Below are positions 14,913-25,000 of a DNA stretch of 64,000 bases, piece after piece. The DNA comes from Neomoorella sulfitireducens (GTDB lineage: Bacteria; Bacillota; DSM-521; Neomoorellales; Neomoorellaceae). The notes under the pieces were generated by a model. That model saw only the letters and a program-made list of their open reading frames with translations. It was not told where the DNA came from and searched no databases. The number at the start of each line of letters is the position of its first letter. Positions within the stretch are counted from its first letter, which is position 1. Position numbers and translations under genes: made by a program. Location: NCBI RefSeq assembly GCF_024733845.1, contig NZ_JANRHG010000007.1, positions 62,001 to 126,000 on the forward strand. Reading direction: 5' to 3'.

Positions 14913-17900
14913 CCTGGCGGCGTCTGAGCCTGGCCGGTTTTGGCTGTTACCGGGATCAGGTCACGGTTGTTTTCCAGGAAGGCCTAAACGTCCTGGTGGC
15001 CCCCAATGAAAGGGGCAAATCGACCCTCATTGCCGGCCTGGAGGCCGTCCTTTTCGGGCTGCCCGGCACCGTTAACCCGGAGGCCTTTGGCAGCGCCCGT
15101 TTTGCCAACCGGGAGGAGCCGGACCGGTTTGAAGGCGAAGTAGAATTCCTGGTAGACGGGCGGCTGTATGCCATCAAGCGCCAGTTTAACACCAACCGGG
15201 TGACCGTCAGGGAGAAGGGCGATCACGGCTGGGAAGAAATCTGGCGGGGTAATCATAATCCCGTTGCCCATAAAAAAATACCTGCTTATGTCGAACACCT
15301 TACCGCCTTCCTGGGCATGACCTCCCGGGAGCTTTTTGAAGCCACCTTTTGCCTGGGCCAGCCCCTGCCGGAAGGCAGGGCTTTAAACAGCGAGGTGCAA
15401 AAACTGCTTTCCGGCAGCGGTGGCCACTACCAGGAAGCACTGCAAATACTGGCCAGCGACTTGAGGGCCCTGACCCGTTACTGCGGCGACCTGGGCGTGG
15501 GCAACAACGGGCGCAAGGACGCCCGGCTGGAGGAATTGCAGGCGGAAATCGCCGCCTTACGGGCCCGTCAGGAAGCAGCCGGCAGCACCATCGAGGAGCT
15601 GGCTGCCGTGCGTTCCCGTCTCCAGGAGCTGGCGGTAGAGATCAAGGACGCCCGGGCGCAGTTTAAAAAACAGCAGGACCTGCTGGCTGCCTGGGAAAGG
15701 TGGCGGGCCTTCCAGTCGCGGTATAAAAGCGCCCGGCGCGAGCAGCAGCAGGCCGCGGCAGTCCAGGAGAGGGCCCGGGAACTGGAACAGAAGATCCGCG
15801 GCCACCAGGAACTGGCAGCCCGGCTGTATCCCGAATGGGCTGCGGCCCCGGCAGGCAGCGCCGGCCGGCTCGACCGCCTGGCGGAGCTGGAAGGGGAAAT
15901 TGCCCGCTTGCAGGACGAGGCAGCGAACTGGGAAGGGCAGCTCCGGGATTTAAAGGCCGAACAGGAAGCCTTAACGGCCAGGCTCCGGGGCGAGCTGGCC
16001 CCGGTTGCCCATCACCCGGACGTCCTGCGGGACCTGGAGGACCTGCAGGGCCTCCTCAAAGAGCGGGAGCAGCTGGCCGGGCAGGTTCAGGAACTGGCGG
16101 AGCGGGAGGAAGAAATAGCCGCCGAACTGGACGACTTACCTGATTTTAGTCGCCTGGGGAGCAGCCCGGCTGCCGTCCTGGAGGGCTTACAGGTAGCAGC
16201 AAGCCGGCTCCTGGAAGACTGGGGCCGTTTTCAAGAGCAGCAAGAACGCTGCAGGGAGCTGGAAGGGGAGCTGGCCGGGGAATTAAGCTGCTTTGCCGGG
16301 CTGCCGCCGGAAAAAGAAGCCCTGGTGGCCGCTTATGAAGCCACCAGGAACGCCCTGGAAAAGGAAGAAAGGGAAGCTGGGGAAGCCTGCCGGCGCCTGG
16401 AGGAACAAAAGGCGGCCTACCGGCAACGCGAGGAAGAATACCGGCGTGATTTCGGCGATCTGGATTCTCTGGGAGAGGAAGCAATCCACGCCGCTACAGA
16501 TAAACCCGGAATTATCGCCGCGCTCCAGGTCCGGGAAGGGGCCAGGCAGGCGGCCCTGGCAGAGGGGCGCCGCCGCAAGCAGGTTTTAACCCTGGTCCTG
16601 GCCGGCGCCGGCCTGCTGGCAGGCCTGGCAGCAGGATTGGCCACCGGCAACTGGCTCCCGGCAGTGGCCGTTGCCCTGGTCCTCACCGCTTTAGGCTGGG
16701 TTGCCGGGAATTACCTGGGCCGGCAGGCCGGGGAAACGCCGGGCCTGGCCGGAGAGATAGCGATCTTACGGGAACAGCTGGCAAGGCTGGATGCCGTCTT
16801 AGGCCCCTGGGCGGGAGCCGGGGTCGCAGAGCTGGGCGAGCTGCGCCGGCGCCTGCTGGAACGGGAACGGGCGCAGGCAGAGCTGGCTGTCCTGGCCGCT
16901 TCTTTACCCGGGCCGGGTGCCGAGGAGGCGGCGCGGCAGGCCCTGGAGGCAGCCATAAAGGCACGCCGCGATTTCCAGGAAGCTACCGCCGCCATCAGCG
17001 CCCGCTTTGACGATGTGACGGCAGCCTACCGCCGTTACCTGGCTGCCAGGGAAGAGAGGGAGCGCCTGGCAGCCGCGATGGAGGCCTTTACCGTAAAGAC
17101 CGTAGGTGCACCGCCGGCGGCGGCTTTGACCGTACCCCTGGATAGGCTGGGCGCCCCCTGGCCGGGACTTGCCGCCCTGGCGCGCCTGGACGGGCGGGCC
17201 CCGGTCACCGTGGGCGAGCTTTTGACATGGTTAAATGAACTCGACCGGGAGGCCTGGGAAGACTTCCTGGCCCGGGCACGGCAATGGGAGGAATTGCAGG
17301 ACCGGTACCGGCAGGTTAAAGAAAAACAGGGGCAGCTACTGGAGCCGGACCAGGACGGGCTACCACCCCTGGAGCGCCTGGCGGAAAAGATCGCCTGGCT
17401 GGAAAAACATATAGCTCCCTTTACGGCGGCAACGGTAGCGGAAGAAATAGCGCCCCTGCTGGCAGAAGCAACGAAGATAAAGGAAACCCTGGCAGGGCTG
17501 GAGGGCCGGCAGCAAGCGGCCGCCGGCAGGGTGACGGATTTACGGGTTAAAATCCGGGAACTGGAAGGCGTTGCCGCCAGCCTGCGGGACAACCTGGCCC
17601 TCCTCCTGGCAACGGTCAATGGGGATGCCGTTAAAGCCCTGGAACGCCGCCGGGGTTATGAACAGCTGGCCCGTGAATGGCAGGGCTGGCAGGAACAGCT
17701 GGCCGGGCTCCTGGGCGAGGGAAGCCTGGAAGACCTGGCGGCAGCTTGCCTGGATGCCGCCAACCGTACCGTGGCTATCCTGCAGGAATGGCAGGCCCTG
17801 GTACGGGAGCACCCGGGTTTGCCCGAACCCGGCGAGGAAACAAAAGGGGAGGAACTGGAAGAACGCTACCATGCCCTTCGGGAAGGGGTAACGGCCATGG

Positions 17901-18487
17901 AAGGCCGGCTACAGGAGTTAGAGGAAGAAGAGCGCCGGCTCCTGCGCCGCCAGTCCCAGCTGGAAGGCGGCCAGATCGCCAACATGGCCCTTGTCGCCGA
18001 AACCCTGGCGGCCAGGGAAAAGGAACTGGCGCGCCTGGAACTGGAAGCCAGAGCCCTGGCCCTGGCCTACCGGGAACTGGAAGCTGCCGCCCGCGACTAC
18101 AGCCGGGAATACCGCCGGGAATTGGCCCGGGCTACCAGCCGTTATTTTCACCTCTTTACCGGCCGGCAGGAGCGCCGGGTGGAGATTACCGAAGATTTCC
18201 GGGTCGAAGTCAGGGAAGGAGGCGCAGCCGTGGCCCTGGCCCAGCTCAGCCGCGGCACCCAGGACCAGCTTTACCTCGCTTTGCGCCTGGCTATTGGCGA
18301 CCTCCTGAGCGCTGCTTTAACCCTGCCCTTTATTTTTGACGACTGCTTTGTCAACTGTGACGTCGAACGCCGCGAGCGCATCCGGGAGAGCCTGGCGGCC
18401 CTGGCCCGTGAGCGCCAGCTGCTTCTTTTATCCCACGATCCGGACTTTGCTCCCTGGGGCACCCCGGTGCAATATGAGCAGTTGTAA
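14900..18487 (+). CDS. SbcC/YhaN-like SMC-type ATPase with a central membrane hairpin
   Basis: The 1195-residue protein has an N-terminal ATPase half with Walker A (APNERGKSTLIAG, about residues 35-47), very long Glu/Leu/Arg-rich coiled coils, and a C-terminal half with signature LSRGTQDQLYLALRLA and Walker B FIFDDCFVNCD. Near the middle (about residues 560-605) two adjacent hydrophobic segments appear (LVLAGAGLLAGLAAGLATG, WLPAVAVALVLTALGWVAG), as in YhaN proteins and unlike SbcC's zinc hook; no CxxC hook is visible. It partners with the upstream nuclease. ATG 14900 follows GGGAGG and overlaps the upstream gene. Confidence 0.88.
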   Translation: MPAVTWRRLSLAGFGCYRDQVTVVFQEGLNVLVAPNERGKSTLIAGLEAVLFGLPGTVNPEAFGSARFANREEPDRFEGEVEFLVDGRLYAIKRQFNTNRVTVREKGDHGWEEIWRGNHNPVAHKKIPAYVEHLTAFLGMTSRELFEATFCLGQPLPEGRALNSEVQKLLSGSGGHYQEALQILASDLRALTRYCGDLGVGNNGRKDARLEELQAEIAALRARQEAAGSTIEELAAVRSRLQELAVEIKDARAQFKKQQDLLAAWERWRAFQSRYKSARREQQQAAAVQERARELEQKIRGHQELAARLYPEWAAAPAGSAGRLDRLAELEGEIARLQDEAANWEGQLRDLKAEQEALTARLRGELAPVAHHPDVLRDLEDLQGLLKEREQLAGQVQELAEREEEIAAELDDLPDFSRLGSSPAAVLEGLQVAASRLLEDWGRFQEQQERCRELEGELAGELSCFAGLPPEKEALVAAYEATRNALEKEEREAGEACRRLEEQKAAYRQREEEYRRDFGDLDSLGEEAIHAATDKPGIIAALQVREGARQAALAEGRRRKQVLTLVLAGAGLLAGLAAGLATGNWLPAVAVALVLTALGWVAGNYLGRQAGETPGLAGEIAILREQLARLDAVLGPWAGAGVAELGELRRRLLERERAQAELAVLAASLPGPGAEEAARQALEAAIKARRDFQEATAAISARFDDVTAAYRRYLAAREERERLAAAMEAFTVKTVGAPPAAALTVPLDRLGAPWPGLAALARLDGRAPVTVGELLTWLNELDREAWEDFLARARQWEELQDRYRQVKEKQGQLLEPDQDGLPPLERLAEKIAWLEKHIAPFTAATVAEEIAPLLAEATKIKETLAGLEGRQQAAAGRVTDLRVKIRELEGVAASLRDNLALLLATVNGDAVKALERRRGYEQLAREWQGWQEQLAGLLGEGSLEDLAAACLDAANRTVAILQEWQALVREHPGLPEPGEETKGEELEERYHALREGVTAMEGRLQELEEEERRLLRRQSQLEGGQIANMALVAETLAAREKELARLELEARALALAYRELEAAARDYSREYRRELARATSRYFHLFTGRQERRVEITEDFRVEVREGGAAVALAQLSRGTQDQLYLALRLAIGDLLSAALTLPFIFDDCFVNCDVERRERIRESLAALARERQLLLLSHDPDFAPWGTPVQYEQL

Positions 18488-18535
18488 GCGGGAAACGTAA
18501 TGTGAACAATGGCCTGGAGATAAAATGGCAGGCAG

Positions 18536-21500
18536 GTGGTGACCTTGGCTTTACGTTTCGTCCTCGGCCGGGCCGGGTCGGGCAAGACGCGCTTCTGCCT
18601 GGAAGAAATAAAGGCCGCCCTGGCCGGCGGGCCGGCAGGACCGGCCCTCATTATCCTGACCCCGGAGCAGGCCACCCTGCAGATGGAGCTGGATTTACAC
18701 AGGGCCGTTCCCTCTCCGGGCTTCAGCCGGGCCCAGGTTTTAAGCTTTCGCCGCCTGGGCTGGCGGGTCTTCCAGGAAGCCGGCGGCGCCGCCCGTCCCC
18801 ACCTGGGCGAGATGGGCAAGCGCATGGCCCTGCGGGCCATCGTCAATGCCCGCCGGGGGGATTTGACCCTTTTTGCCTCCCTGGCCGGCAGCCCCGGCTT
18901 TATTGAACAGCTCGCCCAAACAGTAGCCGAATTAAAACTCTACCGGGTCGAGCCCGGCGCCCTCCGGCGGGTAGCCGCCCGTTACCGGGAGACCGGCCGG
19001 GGTGATACCATTCTGGGGCGCAAGCTGCACGACCTGGCCCTCATTTACGGTGACCTGGAGACCCACCTGGCCGGGCGCTACCTGGACCCCGACGATTACC
19101 TGGCTTTACTCGCCCGGCGGCTGCCGGAAGCGGGCTTCGTTAAAAACGCCCTGGTGTGGGTCGACGGGTTCAATGGCTTTACTCCCCAGGAAGAGGCCGT
19201 CCTCCGGGCTTTGATGGTTACCGCCGGCCGGGTGACCATTACCCTCTGCCTGGACCCGGCCCTGAGACGCCGGCAGCTGGGTGAAACGGAGCTCTTCCAT
19301 CCCACCAGCGATACATACCACCGCCTGCAGCGCCTGGCCCGGGAAGCCGGGGTTAATATCGAGGCCGACGTCCTGCTTGCCGGTACGCCCTCCCGTTTCC
19401 GGGAGGCACCACCCCTGGCCCACCTGGAAGCCCATTTCGGCCGCTGGCCCCTGAAACCTTTTCGCGGTGCGCCGGGCGGCATCCGCCTGGTGGCGGCGGC
19501 CAACCCCCGCCTGGAAGTCGAAGCGGCGGCCAGGGAAATCCTGCGCCTGGCCCGGGAGGAGAACCTGCGCTTCCGGGAAATGGCCGTGCTGGTGCGCGAC
19601 CTGGAGCCGTATCACGACCTCATTGTCAACACCTTTCGCGACTTTAACATCCCCTTTTTCATCGACCGCCGCCGGCCGGTGGGCCACCACCCCCTCCTGG
19701 AGCTGGTGCGGGCAGCCCTGGAGACCGTCCTGGAAAACTGGGCCTACGATCCCGTCTTCCGTTATCTCAAGAGTGACCTGGTTCCCGCCTCCCGTCAGGA
19801 GGTCGACCTGCTGGAAAACTATGTCCTGGCCCACGGCATCCGCGGCCGCCTGTGGCTGGAAGAGGGCCCCTGGCGGTTTAAAGGGAGCCGCGACCTGGAA
19901 TCTCCCGCGGCGGGAAAAGAGGAGGCCACGGCAGCAGCCGCCAGCGTTGCCCGGGATCGTGCCACCGGGCATTTACGGCGCTTTGACCGGGCCGTCCGGG
20001 GCCGGGATCTAACGGTGGGCGAGATCACGGCCGCCCTCTTTAACCTCCTCCACGAGCTCAGGGTGCCCGAGCAGCTGGAAGCCTGGCGCCGGGAGGCGAT
20101 GGCCGCCGGCGACCTCGACGCGGCCCAGGAACATGAACAGGTCTGGGACGGCTTCATGGACCTGCTGGATGAACTGGTCGCGGTCCTGGGGGACACTCCC
20201 ATAGGGCTGGATGAGTATGCTCCCGTCCTGGAGGCGGGCATGGAAAGCCTGAGACTCAGGCTCATACCACCGGCCCTGGACCAGGTGGTGGTCGGTACCC
20301 TGGACCGATCCCGCCAGCCGGAACTCCGGGCGGCCCTGGTCCTGGGGGTAGGGGAAGGGATGCTGCCGGCGCGGCTGCCGGAAGACGCCACCTTCAGCGA
20401 CCGGGAAAGGGAGGAACTGCAGGCAGCCGGGGTAGAGCTGGCCCCGTCCGGTACTTTAAGGCTTTTTCATGAAGAGTTCCTGGCCTACCTGGCCTTCACC
20501 CGGTCGCGGCAGTACCTCTGGTTGAGCTATCCCATGGCCGACGCCGCCGGCCGGGCCCTGGCCCCATCGCCCCTGATCCGCAGGCTGCGTCAGCTGCTGC
20601 CGCTGTTAGAAGAAGAAAGCGCCGGACCGGATTTGCCGGGCGACGGGGCCGGCCTGGAATACATCACGACGCCGCGCCAGGCGGCCGGTCATCTGGCCCG
20701 TATTTTAAGCCGGAAACGGCCCCTGCCCCTCCTCTGGCAGGAGGTTTACCGCTGGTTAGAGCGGGACCGGGAAAAGGAGAAATGGCTTGCCCTCCTGGGC
20801 GGTAGCAAATACTGCAACCAGGTGGATCCCCTGGAACCCCGGCTTGTTGACCGGCTTTACCCCGCCCCCCTGCGGATGAGCATCTCACGCCTGGAGACCT
20901 ATGCCGCCTGCCCCTTCCGCTACTTCCTTGCCTACGGCCTTAAACTGCAGGAAAGGCAGGTCTACCGGGTGGACCCGGCCGGAATGGGCCGGTTTTACCA
21001 TGCGGCTCTAAAGCTCTTTGTGGAAAGGTTAAGGGACAGCGGCCGCGAATGGGGGACGTTGAAGGATGAGGAAGCGGCGGCCATCCTCAATGAGGTAATC
21101 GAGGAACTGGCCCCGGAACTGCAGCACGAGATTTTAAGCAGCAGCGCCCGCTACAGCTATCTCCGCCGGAAGCTGGAGCAGACCCTGCAGCGGGTCCTGG
21201 AGGTTTTAAACGAACACGCCAGGCGGGGACAATTCCGCCCCCTGGCGGTGGAAGCCTGTTTCGGCCCCGGGGGAGACCTGCCGCCCCTGGTGCTGGAAGC
21301 TGTACCCGGCAGGCAGGTCATCCTCGAAGGCAGGGTGGACCGCATCGACGTTGCCCGCTACCGGGAGCGGCTTTACCTGCGGGTCATCGACTACAAGAGC
21401 AGCCAGACCGGCCTGGAGCTGGACCGGGTCTATCACGGCCTCTCCCTGCAGCTGCCCCTTTACCTGCAGGCGGCCCTGGCGGCGGCGCCGGGACTCCTCG

Positions 21501-22024
21501 GCACGGTTGCCGAACCGGCCGGTATCCTCTATTTTGCCGTCAGGAACCCTGTCTTAAGGCAGCCCCTTCCGGTCCGGGAGGCCGGCGAGGTAGTAAAACT
21601 GAGGCGCCAGGCCCTGAAGATGCGCGGCCTGCTCCTGGCGGAGCCGGAGATTATCAGGCTCATGGATAAAGATGTTGACCGGACTCCCGACCTCCTGCCC
21701 GTGCGGCTGAACAAGGACGGGAGCCTGCGGCAGGGGGCACCGGCGGCCACCCGGGAGCAGATAGCCCTGCTCCTGGACCTGGCCCTGGCCCGGGCCGCCG
21801 GCCTGGCCGGGGACATCCTCTCCGGCCGGATAGAGATCAGCCCCTATCGCCGGCAACAGGGCACGGGCTGTGATTTCTGTCCCTACCGGACGGTGTGCGG
21901 CTTTGACATCCAGATACCCGGAGGCGCCTATCGCCGCCTGGAGCGCCTGAAAAATGAAGATTTCTGGGAGATAGCCTGTGATTTCCTGGCGGTCAACGGA
22001 GGGGAGGAGAACGGCAATGGGTGA
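18536..22024 (+). CDS. addB: ATP-dependent helicase/deoxyribonuclease subunit B
   Basis: AddB pairs with AddA to resect double-strand breaks and recognise Chi-like sites. The 1162-residue protein starts with a Walker-A-like GRAGSGKTR, has inactive-helicase-like domains, and ends with a RecB-type nuclease (VIDYKSSQTG). It carries the AddB [4Fe-4S] staple cysteines: one in YAACPFRYF (about residue 790) and three at the C-terminus in GCDFCPYRTVC. The GTG 18536 start is chosen; TTG 18545, behind AGGTGG, is an equally plausible start 3 residues in. It overlaps addA by 8 bp. Confidence 0.95.
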   Translation: MVTLALRFVLGRAGSGKTRFCLEEIKAALAGGPAGPALIILTPEQATLQMELDLHRAVPSPGFSRAQVLSFRRLGWRVFQEAGGAARPHLGEMGKRMALRAIVNARRGDLTLFASLAGSPGFIEQLAQTVAELKLYRVEPGALRRVAARYRETGRGDTILGRKLHDLALIYGDLETHLAGRYLDPDDYLALLARRLPEAGFVKNALVWVDGFNGFTPQEEAVLRALMVTAGRVTITLCLDPALRRRQLGETELFHPTSDTYHRLQRLAREAGVNIEADVLLAGTPSRFREAPPLAHLEAHFGRWPLKPFRGAPGGIRLVAAANPRLEVEAAAREILRLAREENLRFREMAVLVRDLEPYHDLIVNTFRDFNIPFFIDRRRPVGHHPLLELVRAALETVLENWAYDPVFRYLKSDLVPASRQEVDLLENYVLAHGIRGRLWLEEGPWRFKGSRDLESPAAGKEEATAAAASVARDRATGHLRRFDRAVRGRDLTVGEITAALFNLLHELRVPEQLEAWRREAMAAGDLDAAQEHEQVWDGFMDLLDELVAVLGDTPIGLDEYAPVLEAGMESLRLRLIPPALDQVVVGTLDRSRQPELRAALVLGVGEGMLPARLPEDATFSDREREELQAAGVELAPSGTLRLFHEEFLAYLAFTRSRQYLWLSYPMADAAGRALAPSPLIRRLRQLLPLLEEESAGPDLPGDGAGLEYITTPRQAAGHLARILSRKRPLPLLWQEVYRWLERDREKEKWLALLGGSKYCNQVDPLEPRLVDRLYPAPLRMSISRLETYAACPFRYFLAYGLKLQERQVYRVDPAGMGRFYHAALKLFVERLRDSGREWGTLKDEEAAAILNEVIEELAPELQHEILSSSARYSYLRRKLEQTLQRVLEVLNEHARRGQFRPLAVEACFGPGGDLPPLVLEAVPGRQVILEGRVDRIDVARYRERLYLRVIDYKSSQTGLELDRVYHGLSLQLPLYLQAALAAAPGLLGTVAEPAGILYFAVRNPVLRQPLPVREAGEVVKLRRQALKMRGLLLAEPEIIRLMDKDVDRTPDLLPVRLNKDGSLRQGAPAATREQIALLLDLALARAAGLAGDILSGRIEISPYRRQQGTGCDFCPYRTVCGFDIQIPGGAYRRLERLKNEDFWEIACDFLAVNGGEENGNG

Positions 22025-25000
22025 AAACCGGGAACGGTCCTGGACCGGGGAACAGCTGGCCGCCATCCGGGCGCCACAGGCCAACCTCCTGGTGGCCGCC
22101 GCTGCCGGGGCCGGCAAGACGGCCGTGCTGGTGGAACGGATTATCCGGCGCCTTACGGACCCGGCGGCTCCCGCCAGCCTGGAAAACATGCTGGTGGTCA
22201 CCTTTACCGAGGCTGCCGCCGCCGAAATGCGCCAGCGGATAGGGGCCGCCCTGGAAGCGGCCGCCGCCCGGCAGCCGGAGAATGAGCATTTAAGGCGCCA
22301 GCTCCTGCTCTTGAACCGCGCCCATATCAGCACCATCCACTCTTTCTGCCTCTGGGTGGTGCGCACTTATTTTTACCGCCTGGACCTGGACCCTGGCTTT
22401 AAAGTCATGGACCCGGCCGAAGCCGACCTCCTGCAGCTGGAGGTTATGGACCAGGTGCTGGAAGAATCCTTTGCCGCCGAACCCGGGGGAGGGCCCATTA
22501 CCGACCTGGCCGATAGTTTAGGCGGCCGCGATGACGCCGGCCTGGTGGACCTGGTGCTGAAGGTCTGGCATTTTACCCGCAGCCTCCCCCGGCCGGAAGC
22601 CTGGCTGGCCGGGGCGGCGGCAGTCTACCGCGTGTCCGGAGATACCCCCCTGGAGGAGCTGCCCTGGTACCGGGAAGTTAAAGGGGTAATTGGCCTGCGC
22701 CTCCAGGAAGGGGCCTATTACCTGCGCCAGGCGGCGAGGCTGGCGGCCGTTCCCGGCGGCCCGGCCGTCTACCTGGACGACCTGGAAAGGGAAGAAACGC
22801 AAGTAAGGCAGCTCCTGGAGGGGCTGGACTCCTTTACCTGGGAGCAGCTGTGCCTGGGACTGGCGTCCGTCACCTTCGCCAGGCTGAAGGCCGTCCGGGG
22901 CGGGAGCTGTGATGCGGGGCTGAAAGAGAAGGTCGTCGAGTACCGGGACCGGGCCAAAAAGCTGCTGCAAGGGCTCCGGGATGAATTCTGCCGCGATGCA
23001 GCCGCCGTCAGGGCAGAGCTGGAGCGGGCCGGAGAACTGGTTAACGCCCTGGTGGAGGTGGTACGCCGTTTTGATGCAACCTTTACCAAACTGAAACGCC
23101 GCCGCGGCCTGGTGGACTTCGGCGACCTGGAGCACCTGTGCCTGCAGGTTCTCCAGGAAACAAACGACGCCCCCGACGAGCTGCAGCCTTCGGATGTAGC
23201 CCTGGAACTGCGCCGGCGCTTTGACGAGGTGCTGGTAGACGAATACCAGGATATCAACAGCGTCCAGGATGCCATCCTGACCATGGTTTCCCGTCAGGCC
23301 ACGGCCTGTTCCGGGCCAGCAGGGATTTGCGGGGATACGCCGGACCTGCCTGCCCGGCCCAACCTTTTCATGGTCGGTGACGTCAAACAGAGCATCTACC
23401 GCTTCCGCCTGGCCAACCCGGAGCTGTTCCTGGCCAAATACCTCCGGTACCCGGAGGGGGAAGGCAATTTAGACCGCCGCATCATCCTCAAAGCCAACTT
23501 CCGCAGCCGCCAGGGGATAGTGGACGGCGTCAACTTCGTCTTCCGCCAGCTCTTTTCTCGCCTGGTGGGGGAACTGGAGTACGACGCCGCCGCGGCCCTG
23601 GTGGGCCGGGCCGGCTACCCTGAACACCCGGCGGCGGCAACGCCGGTTATAGAAGTATATATTCAGGAGCGTCAATGGGAAGGCGATGCCGGTCCAGGCC
23701 TCGAAGAGGAGGCGGCCGGAACCGGGGAAGGGGTCCTGGCACCGGCAGGCGGGGCGGCCGGGGAAATAGACCTGGAAGAATTAACGGCCCTGGAACGGGA
23801 AGCAAGGCTTGTAGCCGGGCGCATCCGGCAGCTGGTTCACGGGACCCCGGAACGGCCCGGCCCGGAGTTCCAGGTATGGGACCCGGAAAGTAAGGCCTAC
23901 CGGGATTTAAAATACCGGGACATAGTTATCCTCCTGCGGGCCACCAGGGACCGGGCGCCGGTATTCCTGGAAGCCCTGCAGCAGCAGGGCATTCCTGCCT
24001 ATGCCGACCTGGGCAGCGGTTACTTTGGCGCCACGGAGGTTGAAACTGTACTATCCCTCCTGCGGGTAATCGACAACCCTCACCAGGACATACCCCTGGC
24101 CGCCGTGCTGCGCTCGCCCCTGGTAGGGCTGGCGGCGGCGGACCTGGCCCGAATCCGCCTGGCGGCCCGGGGGGAGGATTTTTTTACCGCCGTGAAGGTG
24201 TTGGCTGCAAAAGGGGAGGGCGACAGCAGCGGCCCTTTAGCCAGGGAACAGGAGCTGGCCAGCCGCCTGCGTGAGTTTTTAGCCCGCCTGGAGCGGTGGC
24301 GGACCATGGCCCGCCGCCGGCCCCTTGCAGACGTTATCTGGCAGCTGTACCGGGAAACGGGATACCTGGAGTTTGCCGGCGGCCTGCCGGGAGGTGCCCA
24401 GCGCCAGGCCAATTTACGCGCCCTCCTGGACCGGGCGCGCCAGTTCGAGGGTTTTGCCCGGCACGGCCTCTTCCGCTTCTTGCGTTTTATCGAAAGGCTG
24501 CAGGAGAATGAAGGCGACCTGGGCCCGGCCCGTCCCCTGGGAGAAAATGAAGACGTCGTCCGGGTCATGAGCATCCATAAGGCCAAAGGCCTGGAGTTCC
24601 CGGTGGTAATTGTTGCCGATTTAGGCAAAGGCTTTAATTTCCAGGAACTCAGGGGCGACGTCCTCCTTCACGGCCGGCTGGGCCTCACGCCCCTGTACTT
24701 TGACGCCGCTGCCGGTATCAAGTATCCTACCCTGCCCTACCTGGCGGCGGCCCACCGGCTGTACCTGGAAGCCTTGAGCGAAGAAGTCCGCATCCTCTAC
24801 GTCGCCATGACCAGGGCACGGGAGAAGCTTATCCTGGTGGGCTCGGCCGGGAATTTGCCCCGGCAGGCAGAAAAATGGTGTGCCGGCCTGTTTGTTGATG
24901 CAGAACAGCTTCCCCCCATGCTTACGGCCCGGGCGCGATGCCCCCTGGACTGGCTGGCATCCGCCCTGGCCCGTCATGACCACGGCGCGCCCCTGCGGCA

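Noticed and set aside
19106-20391. Long antisense reading frames opposite addB (up to 288 codons), and similar ones opposite yhaN, addA, jetC and the flavin oxidoreductase
   Set aside because: They follow from the GC-rich third positions of strongly coding genes, lack ribosome sites and recognisable domains.
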